47,198 nt of DNA from Maribellus luteus (GCF_003576475.1 NZ_QWGR01000024.1:1-47198); one strand, 5' to 3'; positions 26,929 to 35,741 are shown, numbered from the stretch's first letter. Translations and numbers: made by a program. Notes: generated from the sequence alone by a model not told the origin.

Positions 26929-29900
26929 TTATTTAATTAGGTATTCAGACAATATGACTTCTCGTTTTAAATAGCCATTATTATGATGATGGTTTTCAAA
27001 AACAGTTGCTCTGATATTATTTTGTAATATGTGAAGTACCTTCATTGGGTCAATTGCTCCCTGTTCAACTGCCGATTTTTCAATTGCTTTTTTTATTACC
27101 TGTGCAGTCTTTTTAGCAATTGCTCCATCCATAAGAAGCTGTCTCACATTATCCATGAATTCCTCATCAGAATCAGTAAATTTTTTGTAATGTCTAAACT
27201 GTTTATCTTTCAGAATACGCTCAATAAAAGCAGTATTTGAACGACCACCTGTAGATTTGGAAGGCTCTTGCTCTTGTGTTGTATCTAAATGAAACTTGGC
27301 CTTATTAATGCTAAGTAATTCAAAATAATTATTTGGAATAGGTTGCCTCTTTGTATTGGGTGTGCAAGCAAGCTTATCGACTGCTTCAAAAAAATTAATT
27401 TCTTCAGATTTACCTTGTACGATTTGATAGAATTTTTTGAGTTTGCCCAATCTAAAAAAAGTAATCATCTCATGGTTTTCTAAACCAGGTACTTTCATAC
27501 CAGAACGTGCTTTCTTTGGAAGCTTCTTAATCTTATCAAACAAGTCAGGATTATTATCTCGCAGATTTCTCATCATTTCAAGATATTTAAGTTCAGAAAC
27601 TTCTTCCTCATCCTCCCCGGAATAAGCTTTCTTGCTGTTCAGCGTATTAAATAATTCCTGACTGCCAATTTCTTCTCCATCAGTAAGATATTTAGCATCT
27701 TCTCCCATGATGTAATGAAACATTTGCAGTTTATTGGTAATATTACTTTCAAGCCCTAAATGTCTATCAGAATGAGAGGTAGGAAAAAAATTGAAAATAT
27801 AGACATGACCATGTTTTGACCCCAACCTGTTAACACGTCCTGCTCGTTGTAAAACACGAGTAGGATTCCAGGGTAAATCATAATTGATAAGTACATTTGA
27901 ACGATGAAGGTTTATTCCTTCAGCCAGTATGTCTGTTGTAATTAGATATTGAATTTCATCGAGGTGGTCTTTACTATTTGGGTCAAAATTATCTCTAATA
28001 ATTTCACGAGCATAACTGTGTTTTATTATAGTGGAGTTATTTGAAAATCTTCCTCCCTGAGAAGAATAAAATAATACCTTCCCCGGAAATTCATTATTCA
28101 GATTATCATACAAATAATCACCTGTCTCTTTTGATTCTGTAAAGATTACCAGTTTTTGTTTTTTTAAAGTCTTAGTTGATTTTAAATCTATTATAAACTT
28201 TTCAAGCTTAGGGTCTTCATCGATATTTTTCCAGATATTTTGAACGTGCTTTAATAGATTCAAATCATAATTTAAATCATCAATGAATTTAGAACCATTG
28301 TATGAACCAAAATTTTTTGAAATGTATTTCTGAGCCTTTTCTTCTTCAACCAGTTGTTCGAGTGAATCAAGGTCATCATTATCTAAAAGGTCATAAACAT
28401 TTGCTTTCTTGCTAATGTAAACTGTTCCTTTATGATACATCTCAATGAACTTTTCGTAGGATATAATAAAACGATTTACACTTTTTTTGAATGCATAAAA
28501 GCTACTTTCTAACCTTTTCACAAGAATACCTTTCATGAAACCACCAACGTTTCTTTGTTGCTGTTTCTCAAACTCTGTCAATCCTTTATTGTAATAAAGA
28601 AGAGGTATATATCTCGCATATTTAAAAGTATGAAGCAGTTCTATCGTTTGATTAAAAATAGATTCAAGATTCCCTTTAAAATTATATACTATCCTTCCAG
28701 GGTCATCAACTTCAGGAAATATCAAATCTTGTTTGGACATATCATCTTTAAAAAAAGTTTTAACATCGCTTCTGGTTCTTCTGACCATTACAAATTTTAA
28801 AACCTTATCTCTGATTGTGTCCGATACTTCTTTAATTGCAATTTTGTATTCTTCCTGAGATTCTGGAGACAAATCATTTTTATCTGGTTTAGCTTCTCTT
28901 AGCTTGCGTTTTAGCGCATTAAAGAATCGTTCCAGATTTGGTACACCAGGAATAGTAGAATTTTTAGGAGGCTGAAATAACTTGAGTTGAGCAAAAATAT
29001 CATCTACGGTGTTGTTGAGCGGGGTTGCTGTAACAAGAATAACTTTCTTTCCCCGGCAAATGTCCATCAAGTTTGCATACGACTGAGTAGCTTCATTTCT
29101 AAACCTATGTGCTTCATCTACCACAACATATTTGAATTTTGCAAAATCATTCTTCAAAATATGGTCAAGTTTCCCCAATGATTCAACTTTATGACTTCGT
29201 ACACCAAAATCACGCAGTGAATCCTCCCAATATTCTTTAAGCACTGGAGGACAAATTACCAAAATATGACCTTGAAGCTGTTGAAGCAGCATCGCTGTAA
29301 TAAATGTTTTGCCAAGACCAACAACATCAGCAAGGAAGACACCGTTATACGTCTCTAATATTTTTTTAGCACTTGTGGCTGCCTGACGTTGGTATCTCAA
29401 ATCCATAAACCCTTGTGGCAAATACGGTTCGTACTCATCTTCAAGATTAATATCTTCTTCCAAGTATTCATAAATTGACTTGAGATACAACTCATAAGGT
29501 GTAATTGAATCATTCAACCATGTTTTCTTTGTTGCAGCGTCAATAAAATCTTCTGAAATGTCAACAGAATCCTTCCACAATTCTTCAAATTGCTGCAAGG
29601 CAAAATCAACATCCGCTTTATTTTTTAATTCAACATTGAACTCACGTTGGGCAACGAGTCCTGATTCTGAAAAATTACTTGAACCAGTAATTACAGAACC
29701 ATATTGAATTGGGCTAATTTTTTCGTTGTACCTTTTGATATATACCTTAGCATGGATATTTTTTGATGGATAGGCTCTTATTTCCATCTTTTTTCCATTA
29801 CCTAATTGGTATTTAGGCAAGTCCTGGTCAGGACAATTAGTTTGCAGAAACTCAACAAATTTTCTTACTCCGATTTCTAATTGATTATCATTCTCATTCG

Positions 29901-30225
29901 ACTCTTCAATTTCTGAAATCAAATTCTCTTGAAATAAACTCTTGGTCCGTTGGTGAGATTCAAAATCAATAGTTCCATTCTCCTCATTGATTTGCATTAT
30001 TTCATAAGCTCTTTTATCGACATTAAGACCAACAAGTATTCTTATTTTCTCTACATCCTCCAACGACCTATATAGTTGGTAAAAACCACTTGAACGAAAG
30101 TACCCAACTAATACATCGAAAAACTTAGTTTCGTTTAAAGTTGATTTAAAACGATTTAGTAAAGTTTGTCCAGGTGTGTTAGTGAAAAACGTTAGGTCAG
30201 TATTTTCCTTATTGATAGAACTCAT
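26929..30225 (-). CDS. PLD-domain SNF2 helicase of defence operon
   Basis: 1098 residues. N-terminal phospholipase-D-like domain (about 15-215) with a single HxK half-site: IHAKVYI (His158, Lys160) and GSSNFSESG (181-189); such domains act as nucleases when dimeric. Then a SNF2/SF2 ATPase: Walker A DVVGLGKTF (300-308), DEAH (370-373), TATPLNN, and C-terminal motifs ITTDILAEGINL and QRAGRVNRLGS. A C-terminal tail of about 250 residues is unassigned. The ATG overlaps the stop of the XRE regulator (TAATG). Helicases with this fusion are known in restriction-like and DISARM-like defence loci. Confidence 0.92.
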   Translation of the reverse strand: MSSINKENTDLTFFTNTPGQTLLNRFKSTLNETKFFDVLVGYFRSSGFYQLYRSLEDVEKIRILVGLNVDKRAYEIMQINEENGTIDFESHQRTKSLFQENLISEIEESNENDNQLEIGVRKFVEFLQTNCPDQDLPKYQLGNGKKMEIRAYPSKNIHAKVYIKRYNEKISPIQYGSVITGSSNFSESGLVAQREFNVELKNKADVDFALQQFEELWKDSVDISEDFIDAATKKTWLNDSITPYELYLKSIYEYLEEDINLEDEYEPYLPQGFMDLRYQRQAATSAKKILETYNGVFLADVVGLGKTFITAMLLQQLQGHILVICPPVLKEYWEDSLRDFGVRSHKVESLGKLDHILKNDFAKFKYVVVDEAHRFRNEATQSYANLMDICRGKKVILVTATPLNNTVDDIFAQLKLFQPPKNSTIPGVPNLERFFNALKRKLREAKPDKNDLSPESQEEYKIAIKEVSDTIRDKVLKFVMVRRTRSDVKTFFKDDMSKQDLIFPEVDDPGRIVYNFKGNLESIFNQTIELLHTFKYARYIPLLYYNKGLTEFEKQQQRNVGGFMKGILVKRLESSFYAFKKSVNRFIISYEKFIEMYHKGTVYISKKANVYDLLDNDDLDSLEQLVEEEKAQKYISKNFGSYNGSKFIDDLNYDLNLLKHVQNIWKNIDEDPKLEKFIIDLKSTKTLKKQKLVIFTESKETGDYLYDNLNNEFPGKVLFYSSQGGRFSNNSTIIKHSYAREIIRDNFDPNSKDHLDEIQYLITTDILAEGINLHRSNVLINYDLPWNPTRVLQRAGRVNRLGSKHGHVYIFNFFPTSHSDRHLGLESNITNKLQMFHYIMGEDAKYLTDGEEIGSQELFNTLNSKKAYSGEDEEEVSELKYLEMMRNLRDNNPDLFDKIKKLPKKARSGMKVPGLENHEMITFFRLGKLKKFYQIVQGKSEEINFFEAVDKLACTPNTKRQPIPNNYFELLSINKAKFHLDTTQEQEPSKSTGGRSNTAFIERILKDKQFRHYKKFTDSDEEFMDNVRQLLMDGAIAKKTAQVIKKAIEKSAVEQGAIDPMKVLHILQNNIRATVFENHHHNNGYLKREVILSEYLIK

Positions 30226-30509
30226 TAAAATTCATGTATATGGGATTGAACAATAGCAATCGCACTTTTAGCGATACTTTCATCTTTAATCAAATCATAT
30301 ATTTTTCCAGCAAGCCATAATGTTAGCAATTCTGATTCTTCAACTTCAAATATTTTAGATAACTTCTGAACCTGCTCCCTTTTTGCATTTCTTTCTCCAC
30401 GTTCAATCTTACTGTACATTGGAGTATCAATTTCAAGTTTGGCAGCCAATTGTCGTTGAAGAAATTCCTTTTGTTCCCTTAATTCTTTCAGTCTTTTCCC
30501 AAGAAACAT
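30225..30509 (-). CDS. XRE-type regulator heading the defence operon
   Basis: 94 residues: one HTH_3 domain (about 5-60; RQLAAKLEIDTPMYSKIERGERNAKREQ) and a C-terminal helical tail (IAKSAIAIVQSHIHEF), probably a dimer. As first gene of the operon and overlapping the PLD-SNF2 start by one base, it is likely to work as a controller (C-protein-like) delaying expression of the nuclease arm relative to the methylase. No clear palindrome was found in the 96 bp upstream, so its operator is unknown. Confidence 0.9.
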   Translation of the reverse strand: MFLGKRLKELREQKEFLQRQLAAKLEIDTPMYSKIERGERNAKREQVQKLSKIFEVEESELLTLWLAGKIYDLIKDESIAKSAIAIVQSHIHEF

Positions 30510-30605
30510 AATTTATTTTTTTTGACTTGTCTGTATTTGGCTAATTTAAGAAAGAAAAAGCAAAAAAAGGAAATTTAAAGGGTACAAGATTTATCGAAAT
30601 TTGAA

Positions 30606-30881
30606 TTATTGAAAATCTGTAAATGTATTTTCTTGTTCCTCCCAACAATTCACAACTAATGAACCTTTCTTTATCATATACAGCATCAAACTCCTGTGTC
30701 TTTCATCAGTTCCCAAAAAATCAAGGAATTCATTAACTACTTTTTCTGGTAGGTTTTGTAACAGAGTATCTTTGTCAATCCTGTATTTTTTGAGCTGTTT
30801 GTTCTCAACAATACAGGTTTTCAAAACCTCAAAACAGTCCTCATCAAGTTCTTGGTGGATAAGTTGTACTCTCTTATGCAT
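30606..30881 (-). CDS. small unknown protein after 2TM protein
   Basis: 91 residues from ATG 30881 (MHKRVQLIHQELDEDCF). Helical, no membrane segment, mildly acidic with KKYRIDKDTLLQNLPEKVV in the middle. No family recognised. The start lies 10 bp after the stop of the 2TM gene, which makes the two a likely pair. A longer in-frame start at 30941 overlaps that gene and is less likely. Confidence 0.6.
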   Translation of the reverse strand: MHKRVQLIHQELDEDCFEVLKTCIVENKQLKKYRIDKDTLLQNLPEKVVNEFLDFLGTDERHRSLMLYMIKKGSLVVNCWEEQENTFTDFQ

Positions 30882-30891
30882 TCTTATACTT

Positions 30892-31455
30892 CTATTTAAA
30901 CTTGTCAATAACATCCTCCACCCATTTATCAACGGGAGCAAAAATTGAAAGTGAGATTGCTAATGCAACACCCAAATATGTCGCCATTTCTGAATATTCC
31001 TTAAAAAATATTGATACAATGAGTGCATAAGGAATAAGAACTACACAGGCAGAAATAAATTTGAGAATCCATTTACTAATTTTTTCATCTCCCTGCTTTC
31101 TTAATTGAATCTCTTTTTCGAGATTGTTTGTTTCATGAAGGTTTTTATGGAATAACTCAACCTTGGATTCTTTATCCTGACTATCTGGTGATAAAGCCAT
31201 TTTGAATTTAGAAAGCTCAATAATTTCGTAATCCAACGCATAATCATATTCAAAGCTGAAAACTTTAGTGGAATTCTTTTTTACGTAATTGTAAAAAAGA
31301 AATAGTCGATTGTTTTTCATTTCCCACTTACCTCTTGCATAGGCCTTGGGATTAATCCAATCAATAAATAATGCTTCTGTATCTTTAAGAATCATTATCC
31401 GATTTTCATTTTCCCAATATCCTAAAGGAGAATAATCTTCAATTGAAAGTGTCAT
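30892..31455 (-). CDS. protein with C-terminal 2TM hairpin, unknown
   Basis: 187 residues: N-terminal about 90 residues are beta-rich (YWENENRIMILKDTEALFIDW), then a charged helical linker (LEKEIQLRKQGDEK) and two closely spaced membrane helices (about 130-150 and 155-172) before a short amphipathic tail (VDKWVEDVIDKFK). Sensor domain plus 2TM hairpin resembles pore-forming or membrane-disrupting effectors of defence systems, but no family is recognised. It is divergent to the XRE gene and shares the region with two operators. Confidence 0.65.
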   Translation of the reverse strand: MTLSIEDYSPLGYWENENRIMILKDTEALFIDWINPKAYARGKWEMKNNRLFLFYNYVKKNSTKVFSFEYDYALDYEIIELSKFKMALSPDSQDKESKVELFHKNLHETNNLEKEIQLRKQGDEKISKWILKFISACVVLIPYALIVSIFFKEYSEMATYLGVALAISLSIFAPVDKWVEDVIDKFK

Positions 31456-31550
31456 AATTCAAAATTTAGTAATGCCAAAGAATTAATTAGTAGTTCAGCG
31501 CATTCAAACCTTTTCACAAAGCAGTGAATGGCTAAAAGCAATTCCACCAC

Positions 31551-31568
31551 GTTATCATATATGATAAC
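31551..31568. promoter_or_regulatory. XRE operator O1 (perfect palindrome)
   Basis: GTTATCATATATGATAAC, perfect 18-bp palindrome of form GTTRTCA-N4-TGATAAC, in the divergent intergenic region. Confidence 0.75.
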
Positions 31569-31596
31569 CGATTAATAAAGATAAAACAAAATCTTA

Positions 31597-31614
31597 GTTG
31601 TCAGAAATGATAAC
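31597..31614. promoter_or_regulatory. XRE operator O2
   Basis: GTTGTCAGAAATGATAAC, same GTTRTCA-N4-TGATAAC form with one mismatch, ending two bases before the XRE ATG and 46 bp centre-to-centre from O1. Binding here would block its own translation start region, pointing to autorepression. Confidence 0.7.
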
Positions 31615-31616
31615 TA

Positions 31617-31844
31617 ATGGAAATTAACCAGCTTCAAATAAAGATTGGTGAAAGAATCCGTGTTTTAAGGGAGTCCAAAGGGATTACCCAACAGAATCTT
31701 GCTGCCATCTGTAATTTTGAAAAAGCTAACCTTTCTCGTTTGGAAGCTGGAAGAACTAACCCAACTATTTCTACTTTATATAAAATTAGTCAGGCTTTAG
31801 AGGTCAGCATTTCGGATTTACTTGATGTTGAAAGTTATAATTAG
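31617..31844 (+). CDS. small XRE-family repressor
   Basis: 75 residues, almost entirely an HTH_3 domain (IRVLRESKGITQQNLAAICN, then LSRLEAGRTNPTISTLYKI). Typical of stand-alone autoregulated repressors in Bacteroidetes mobile elements. It is the only plus-strand gene among minus-strand neighbours and starts at operator O2. Targets probably include its own gene and the divergent 2TM gene pair; control of the defence operon is possible but there is no matching operator upstream of 30509. Confidence 0.9.
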   Translation: MEINQLQIKIGERIRVLRESKGITQQNLAAICNFEKANLSRLEAGRTNPTISTLYKISQALEVSISDLLDVESYN

Positions 31845-31855
31845 CAACCTCAACT

Positions 31856-32164
31856 TTACCCGGAGAGGAAAATCTCACTGGACTTGATTTCAATTAGCTT
31901 GGAATAAATAATATTTGACCACTTGCTCAGCATTTCATCCAAGTTGATGTAAGTAGTTTCTTTTACTGCATTTTCCAGCAGAGTAAAATATTGGCTGTAT
32001 AAAGTATCTGGTTTTTCATCAAATCCAAACAAAGATAAAATTACATCACTGATGTTCAATGTGTAACTGTTGCAGTCAAATCCTAAGTTTTCAAATGCAA
32101 GGATTAGTACCTGATTGCGAATTTGCTCACCAATAAGGTGAATTATAAGGTGTTTTGTTTTCAT
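31856..32164 (-). CDS. unknown 102-aa protein
   Basis: 102 residues, helical, no membrane segment, ends SSEIFLSG. No family is recognised. It ends 12 bp from the convergent XRE gene. Likely a real element gene because the frame is clean and codon use matches its neighbours, but no function can be given. Confidence 0.5.
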   Translation of the reverse strand: MKTKHLIIHLIGEQIRNQVLILAFENLGFDCNSYTLNISDVILSLFGFDEKPDTLYSQYFTLLENAVKETTYINLDEMLSKWSNIIYSKLIEIKSSEIFLSG

Positions 32165-32256
32165 GATTACGTTTTGAGATTTAATAAAATGGGGTATTAA
32201 ATACTGATTGAAAAATCAATATTCATGGTGGTAGGTCTGGGGTTTAAGGAAAATAG

Positions 32257-32287
32257 AACAGCCTATATCTATGTGATACAGGCTGTT
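32257..32287. terminator. possible terminator hairpin
   Basis: AACAGCCT and AGGCTGTT separated by 15 nt, with a short T run on the plus strand. Lies between two minus-strand genes; weak. Confidence 0.4.
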
Positions 32288-32393
32288 TTGACCTAAACTT
32301 ATTTGTGATGTTTTATGGTAGTACCCTTGATTTTAACTGATTATTTTCATTTTTGTTACATGATGACAATTCATCATATTTGAAAGCTGGATT

Positions 32394-32840
32394 TTATCGG
32401 TTCTTTTTAATTACCAGATTCTCAATTCCATTTACTTCAAATTCCCTTTGGTATTTCTCAACCTCCTTTTGAATTAAGGAAAACCTTTTCTCTGTTGACA
32501 TCTGGACAATTAAATCCTCGCCATATTTATTGAAAAAGTCCCTTTCAGCAAGTGTGTGAGCAAGCTCTTCCCAGAACGTGTATTCATCATACTCGTCAAC
32601 CAACAAATGAATGATTTCTTCCATATCCCTTGTAGGGAAGTATTTTTTCATATCTGTTGCATACTCAATCATCTTTTCTGTACCAGCTTCCTTGGTTTTG
32701 GAAAAGATTAGTTGTTCCACTTCCACCACATCTTTTGATTCAGCATCTTGATGTGATTCATGCACCCATTCTCCAAGATATATGAGTTTCAGAAGTGTTT
32801 TGTATTGAGCTTTGGTGAAGCTGATATTGATTTTGTCCAT
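32394..32840 (-). CDS. unknown acidic 148-aa protein
   Basis: 148 residues, strongly acidic in the centre (DMEEIIHLLVDEYDEYTFWEEL) with a basic C-terminus. All helical by eye. No family is recognised. Acidic, small and in a mobile element, it could be a DNA mimic or anti-restriction type protein, but nothing specific supports that. Confidence 0.6.
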   Translation of the reverse strand: MDKINISFTKAQYKTLLKLIYLGEWVHESHQDAESKDVVEVEQLIFSKTKEAGTEKMIEYATDMKKYFPTRDMEEIIHLLVDEYDEYTFWEELAHTLAERDFFNKYGEDLIVQMSTEKRFSLIQKEVEKYQREFEVNGIENLVIKKNR

Positions 32841-32986
32841 GATTAAAGTATTTCTAATGCTGGCCTAAAATAAATAAATCAGGATTAAACCAGCCCACAA
32901 CCTTATATCTATCCTTGCTTCGTCAACAATTTAAAATATGAGCGTGAGTATGTTATAACTTTTAGCAATAGAAAAATAAATACAGC

Positions 32987-33562
32987 TTACTGCTTTTGTT
33001 GTTTTGAAGATGTGAATTCAGTATATCCCTTCACCATAGCACGAACACATTCACAAGGTGTTGGACCTCCTTCCCAAATTCCAATACAAGGTTCTTCTAT
33101 TAACTCAGGATGATTCTCGATAATCCATTCTCTTGCCTCATAATATTCCTTAGGGTCATTTGAGGAAGTTTGAACAGATATGATATGACCATCAGTAATT
33201 GTTAAATGAAATGAATCTGTAACATTGAAATCAATTTCTAATGCACCTATTAAATCATCTTTTACAGTAATTGGGCATATAATTGTCGTATCATTCTTCT
33301 TTATAAAATTGTTCTTTTTAGCGATTTTATAGTTGCCACATTCTGCCCATTTTTGATAATATAATATACTTGGCTGGGAATTTTCAGCATTTGAGAGAAT
33401 AGATTTCAAACTATCTCTATTAAATGAGTAAAAAGCATCAATAAACTTATTAGCTATTTCAAGATTTGTACTATTCTGAATAGATTTTTTTTGGAGATGA
33501 AGGACGTTGTTACATCCTAAAATGAAAGCTAATGATAGAAAGATTAAATACTTTATTTTCAT
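32987..33562 (-). CDS. lipoprotein, unknown
   Basis: 191 residues with signal peptide and lipobox ILGC (Cys17), so probably attached to the outer membrane. The body looks like a DUF4878/NTF2-like small alpha-beta domain (a helix with FIDAFYSFNRDSLKSIL followed by strands), and two cysteines in the tail (EPCIGIWEGGPTPCECV). Mixed cargo of this sort in mobile elements may be surface exclusion or unrelated. Confidence 0.7.
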   Translation of the reverse strand: MKIKYLIFLSLAFILGCNNVLHLQKKSIQNSTNLEIANKFIDAFYSFNRDSLKSILSNAENSQPSILYYQKWAECGNYKIAKKNNFIKKNDTTIICPITVKDDLIGALEIDFNVTDSFHLTITDGHIISVQTSSNDPKEYYEAREWIIENHPELIEEPCIGIWEGGPTPCECVRAMVKGYTEFTSSKQQKQ

Positions 33563-33710
33563 TACATTCAGAATAATCTATTTTGATTCTCTTTTAACAA
33601 ATTTAAGGATTAATGCACTTGTAATCAATAGTTTTAATTGATATGTAAAGAAATCTACCAATCTATTCCCTTAGGATTTCATATGCATTTGATTTAATAA
33701 CAAATGAATA

Positions 33711-33740
33711 AAAAGAACCACCCTTTTCAGAGTGATTCTT
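33711..33740 (-). terminator. terminator of DUF3871 gene
   Basis: Minus-strand AAGAATCAC, 10-nt loop, GTGGTTCTT (one G-T pair), then TTTATT; it begins a few bases after the stop of the gene at 33745. Confidence 0.7.
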
Positions 33741-33744
33741 AATT

Positions 33745-34764
33745 CTAATTCAAAAACCAATTGAACTCACTTCCTGACAAAGCCTGATGTAATCCACCAA
33801 CAAAATGCTGGCATTCTACACCTCTATCCAAGAAGCTATCAATGTAAGATGACTTATTAGCTCCTGTGAATAGATTGTACAGCTTCCAGAGATTGATATT
33901 CCCAGCCTCATCTCTGCAAAAACTTTCATCAGAATAAAAGTCTTTCACAATCTGAGTTACCTGATTATCCATCAAAGGAAATGCAGGTAAATCTTTCCTG
34001 TTTTTCCAAGGCATATTTTGGTACAACCTTGCCCTACCAACAATTTGTGCAAACTGGCTTTCTGTAATCACAGTATCTGGTAGGCTGCTGTACTTTTCAA
34101 TTTCCTTGTAAGCATTAAACTCACCAAAGAGATTGTATGCAGATTTTGCCAATTCTGCAATGGTTCTCACTTTGATATTATTCCTAAAACCATCAGTTGA
34201 TACACACAGGTTACAGCAAACAGAGTTTTTGAAGCCAATGAATAACCTGAAACTTTCTGCCCTTTTAGTTGAATGCAGGTTGTCAAGGTTATATGCCCTG
34301 ACACCACCCACAGTCAAATTAAGCTCATTCCCTGCCACTTTATCCTTAATGGAAGCAATCTCTATTGCAAATGCCATCCTTTCAAAATACAGCGTTTTTT
34401 CGTGTTCCAGTAGCTCTTTGGCAGGTTTCCCTACAGCACAAGGAATTCTCCCTTTAATGGGATGTGAAACACGTACAGCAGGTGATAGGATATGCTCACC
34501 GCCAAAGATTTGTTTTGTGACATATTCAACAGTTTCAATAAATTCCTGATGAGATATTGTACTCTCATTGTCTTTGGCAAACACAGGGATTGTATGCTTT
34601 TTTCGCATATCATCAATCCCAATGATTTCTGTATTTGCTGCCATAAAATGTACATCAGAGCTTGTCCTTTGATTATCTTTTACAGCAGTTGGTGAAGGCA
34701 CAAGTTTGAGTTGCGCCTTGTCATTTACTTTTACCAGTTCCATTTGTTCCAATTTTAGTTGCAT
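33745..34764 (-). CDS. DUF3871 family protein
   Basis: 339 residues. Matches the Bacteroidetes DUF3871 family by its central blocks: GEHILSPAVRVSHPIKGRIP, LNLTVGGVRAYNLDN and FIGFKNSVCCNLCVSTDG, and C-terminal LWKLYNLFTGANKSSYIDSF. The family occurs almost only in plasmids, phages and islands of Bacteroidetes, often beside a Sak4-like ATPase, and its biochemical role is unknown. It overlaps the Sak4-like gene by 44 bp (or 23 bp if ATG 34743 is used), so the two are coupled. Confidence 0.8.
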   Translation of the reverse strand: MQLKLEQMELVKVNDKAQLKLVPSPTAVKDNQRTSSDVHFMAANTEIIGIDDMRKKHTIPVFAKDNESTISHQEFIETVEYVTKQIFGGEHILSPAVRVSHPIKGRIPCAVGKPAKELLEHEKTLYFERMAFAIEIASIKDKVAGNELNLTVGGVRAYNLDNLHSTKRAESFRLFIGFKNSVCCNLCVSTDGFRNNIKVRTIAELAKSAYNLFGEFNAYKEIEKYSSLPDTVITESQFAQIVGRARLYQNMPWKNRKDLPAFPLMDNQVTQIVKDFYSDESFCRDEAGNINLWKLYNLFTGANKSSYIDSFLDRGVECQHFVGGLHQALSGSEFNWFLN

Positions 34765-35584
34765 TAATAATTTCAGCGTTCAAAGCCTCTTTCCTTTTTA
34801 CAGCAAGAGGTTCAATTTTAGACCTGTACTCAGGGTACTTTTTCAGAAGGTCTCTCAGCTCCACAACATCTTTAGCCTGCTGTACCTGCTTAATGACCTC
34901 GTCAAGTGATGTTCCTTGGTTACACCAATTCAGAATTCTTTCTCCTGTCTTTGAAGAAATTACATAAGCTGGTTTGTCCATGAATAAACCTGTTCTGTCT
35001 TTGGAAGCAGTGGCATTGTGCTTAATGTCCAAATCAAATACAATGGTAAACTCATAGTCCATGCCATCCCTTGTTATTCCTTTCAAGCCAACCTTCTCTG
35101 GAATCATTTTGCCATTCTTTTCAGAAAGGGTGTAATCAGTTTTTGTCCTTATTGTTGAAATCACATGGCAAGGAGATTCAAGGATTTTCTGAACAAAGGC
35201 ATTATGCCTTGGTGTCATTTTTGCCCAATTGGTAAATGAATTACCGGGCATATTTCCATGTAAGTCCAAAATGCCACCAGAACCTTCCCATTCATGGCTG
35301 ACAGAATCAATTATTATCACTTCCATACCTGCTTCTTCACAGGTTTCTATGGCGGTAATATACCTCTCAGGAGTGAATGGTTTTGAGAGTTGGAGTACGT
35401 TAAAATCACCTAAATGCGCATATAAATCTGCACTGTGATTTTCAGTATCAATCACAGCTATTTTGCTGTAATTTGTCAATCCAGCAGCAAGTAGAAGTGC
35501 TGAATAAGTTTTTCCAGAACCAGATGGTCCTTGTAAAGCAAGTTTAATTTTTGCTTGCTTGCGTTGAGCTTTTCTAATTTCCAT
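34721..35584 (-). CDS. Sak4-like RecA-fold ATPase (AAA_24)
   Basis: 287 residues: P-loop LQGPSGSGKTYSAL (18-31), Walker B EVIIIDSVSHEWEG (about 87-100) and KMTPRHNAF, a layout shared with phage Sak4/AAA_24 recombination ATPases, which support single-strand annealing together with an SSB. The C-terminal third is a charged helical tail. Coupled to DUF3871. No SSB gene was recognised nearby. Role in recombination or replication of the element is inferred from the family. Confidence 0.82.
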   Translation of the reverse strand: MEIRKAQRKQAKIKLALQGPSGSGKTYSALLLAAGLTNYSKIAVIDTENHSADLYAHLGDFNVLQLSKPFTPERYITAIETCEEAGMEVIIIDSVSHEWEGSGGILDLHGNMPGNSFTNWAKMTPRHNAFVQKILESPCHVISTIRTKTDYTLSEKNGKMIPEKVGLKGITRDGMDYEFTIVFDLDIKHNATASKDRTGLFMDKPAYVISSKTGERILNWCNQGTSLDEVIKQVQQAKDVVELRDLLKKYPEYRSKIEPLAVKRKEALNAEIINATKIGTNGTGKSK

Positions 35585-35662
35585 ATCAAAAAAATTAAAG
35601 TGATAGATTTTACAAATGATTATTATGTTGGGCTAAAGAAAAATTCTTTGTATTTTTATGAT

Positions 35663-35683
35663 AGATGGGAGTTCTTCCCATCT
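35663..35683 (+). promoter_or_regulatory. leader hairpin 1 of CoiA-like gene
   Basis: AGATGGGA, loop GTTCT, TCCCATCT: perfect 8-bp stem in the 5' leader of the gene starting at 35742. Confidence 0.5.
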
Positions 35684-35709
35684 GTGTGTTTGGGGGTTAA
35701 CATTAGTAA

Positions 35710-35740
35710 AAAGAGCCATTGTTGAATGGCTCTTTACTTT
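35710..35740 (+). terminator. leader terminator/attenuator before CoiA-like gene
   Basis: AAAGAGCCATT, loop GTTG, AATGGCTCTTT: perfect 11-bp stem followed by ACTTTT, only 6 bp before the ATG. It either ends a short RNA starting between 35585 and 35700 or acts as an attenuator for the gene. Confidence 0.6.
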
Positions 35741-35741
35741 T

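Noticed and set aside
17024..30509. Complete DISARM or BREX system
   Set aside because: The locus has a SNF2/PLD helicase and a methylase, but no DUF1998 helicase/DUF1998-B pair (DrmA/DrmB) and no PglZ, BrxC or Lon-like protein was seen.
32394..32840. Anti-restriction DNA mimic
   Set aside because: The protein is acidic but no mimic family feature is visible; acidity alone is insufficient.
35658..35741. N-terminal extension of the CoiA-like gene
   Set aside because: It would translate through two perfect hairpins and has no similarity to the family start.
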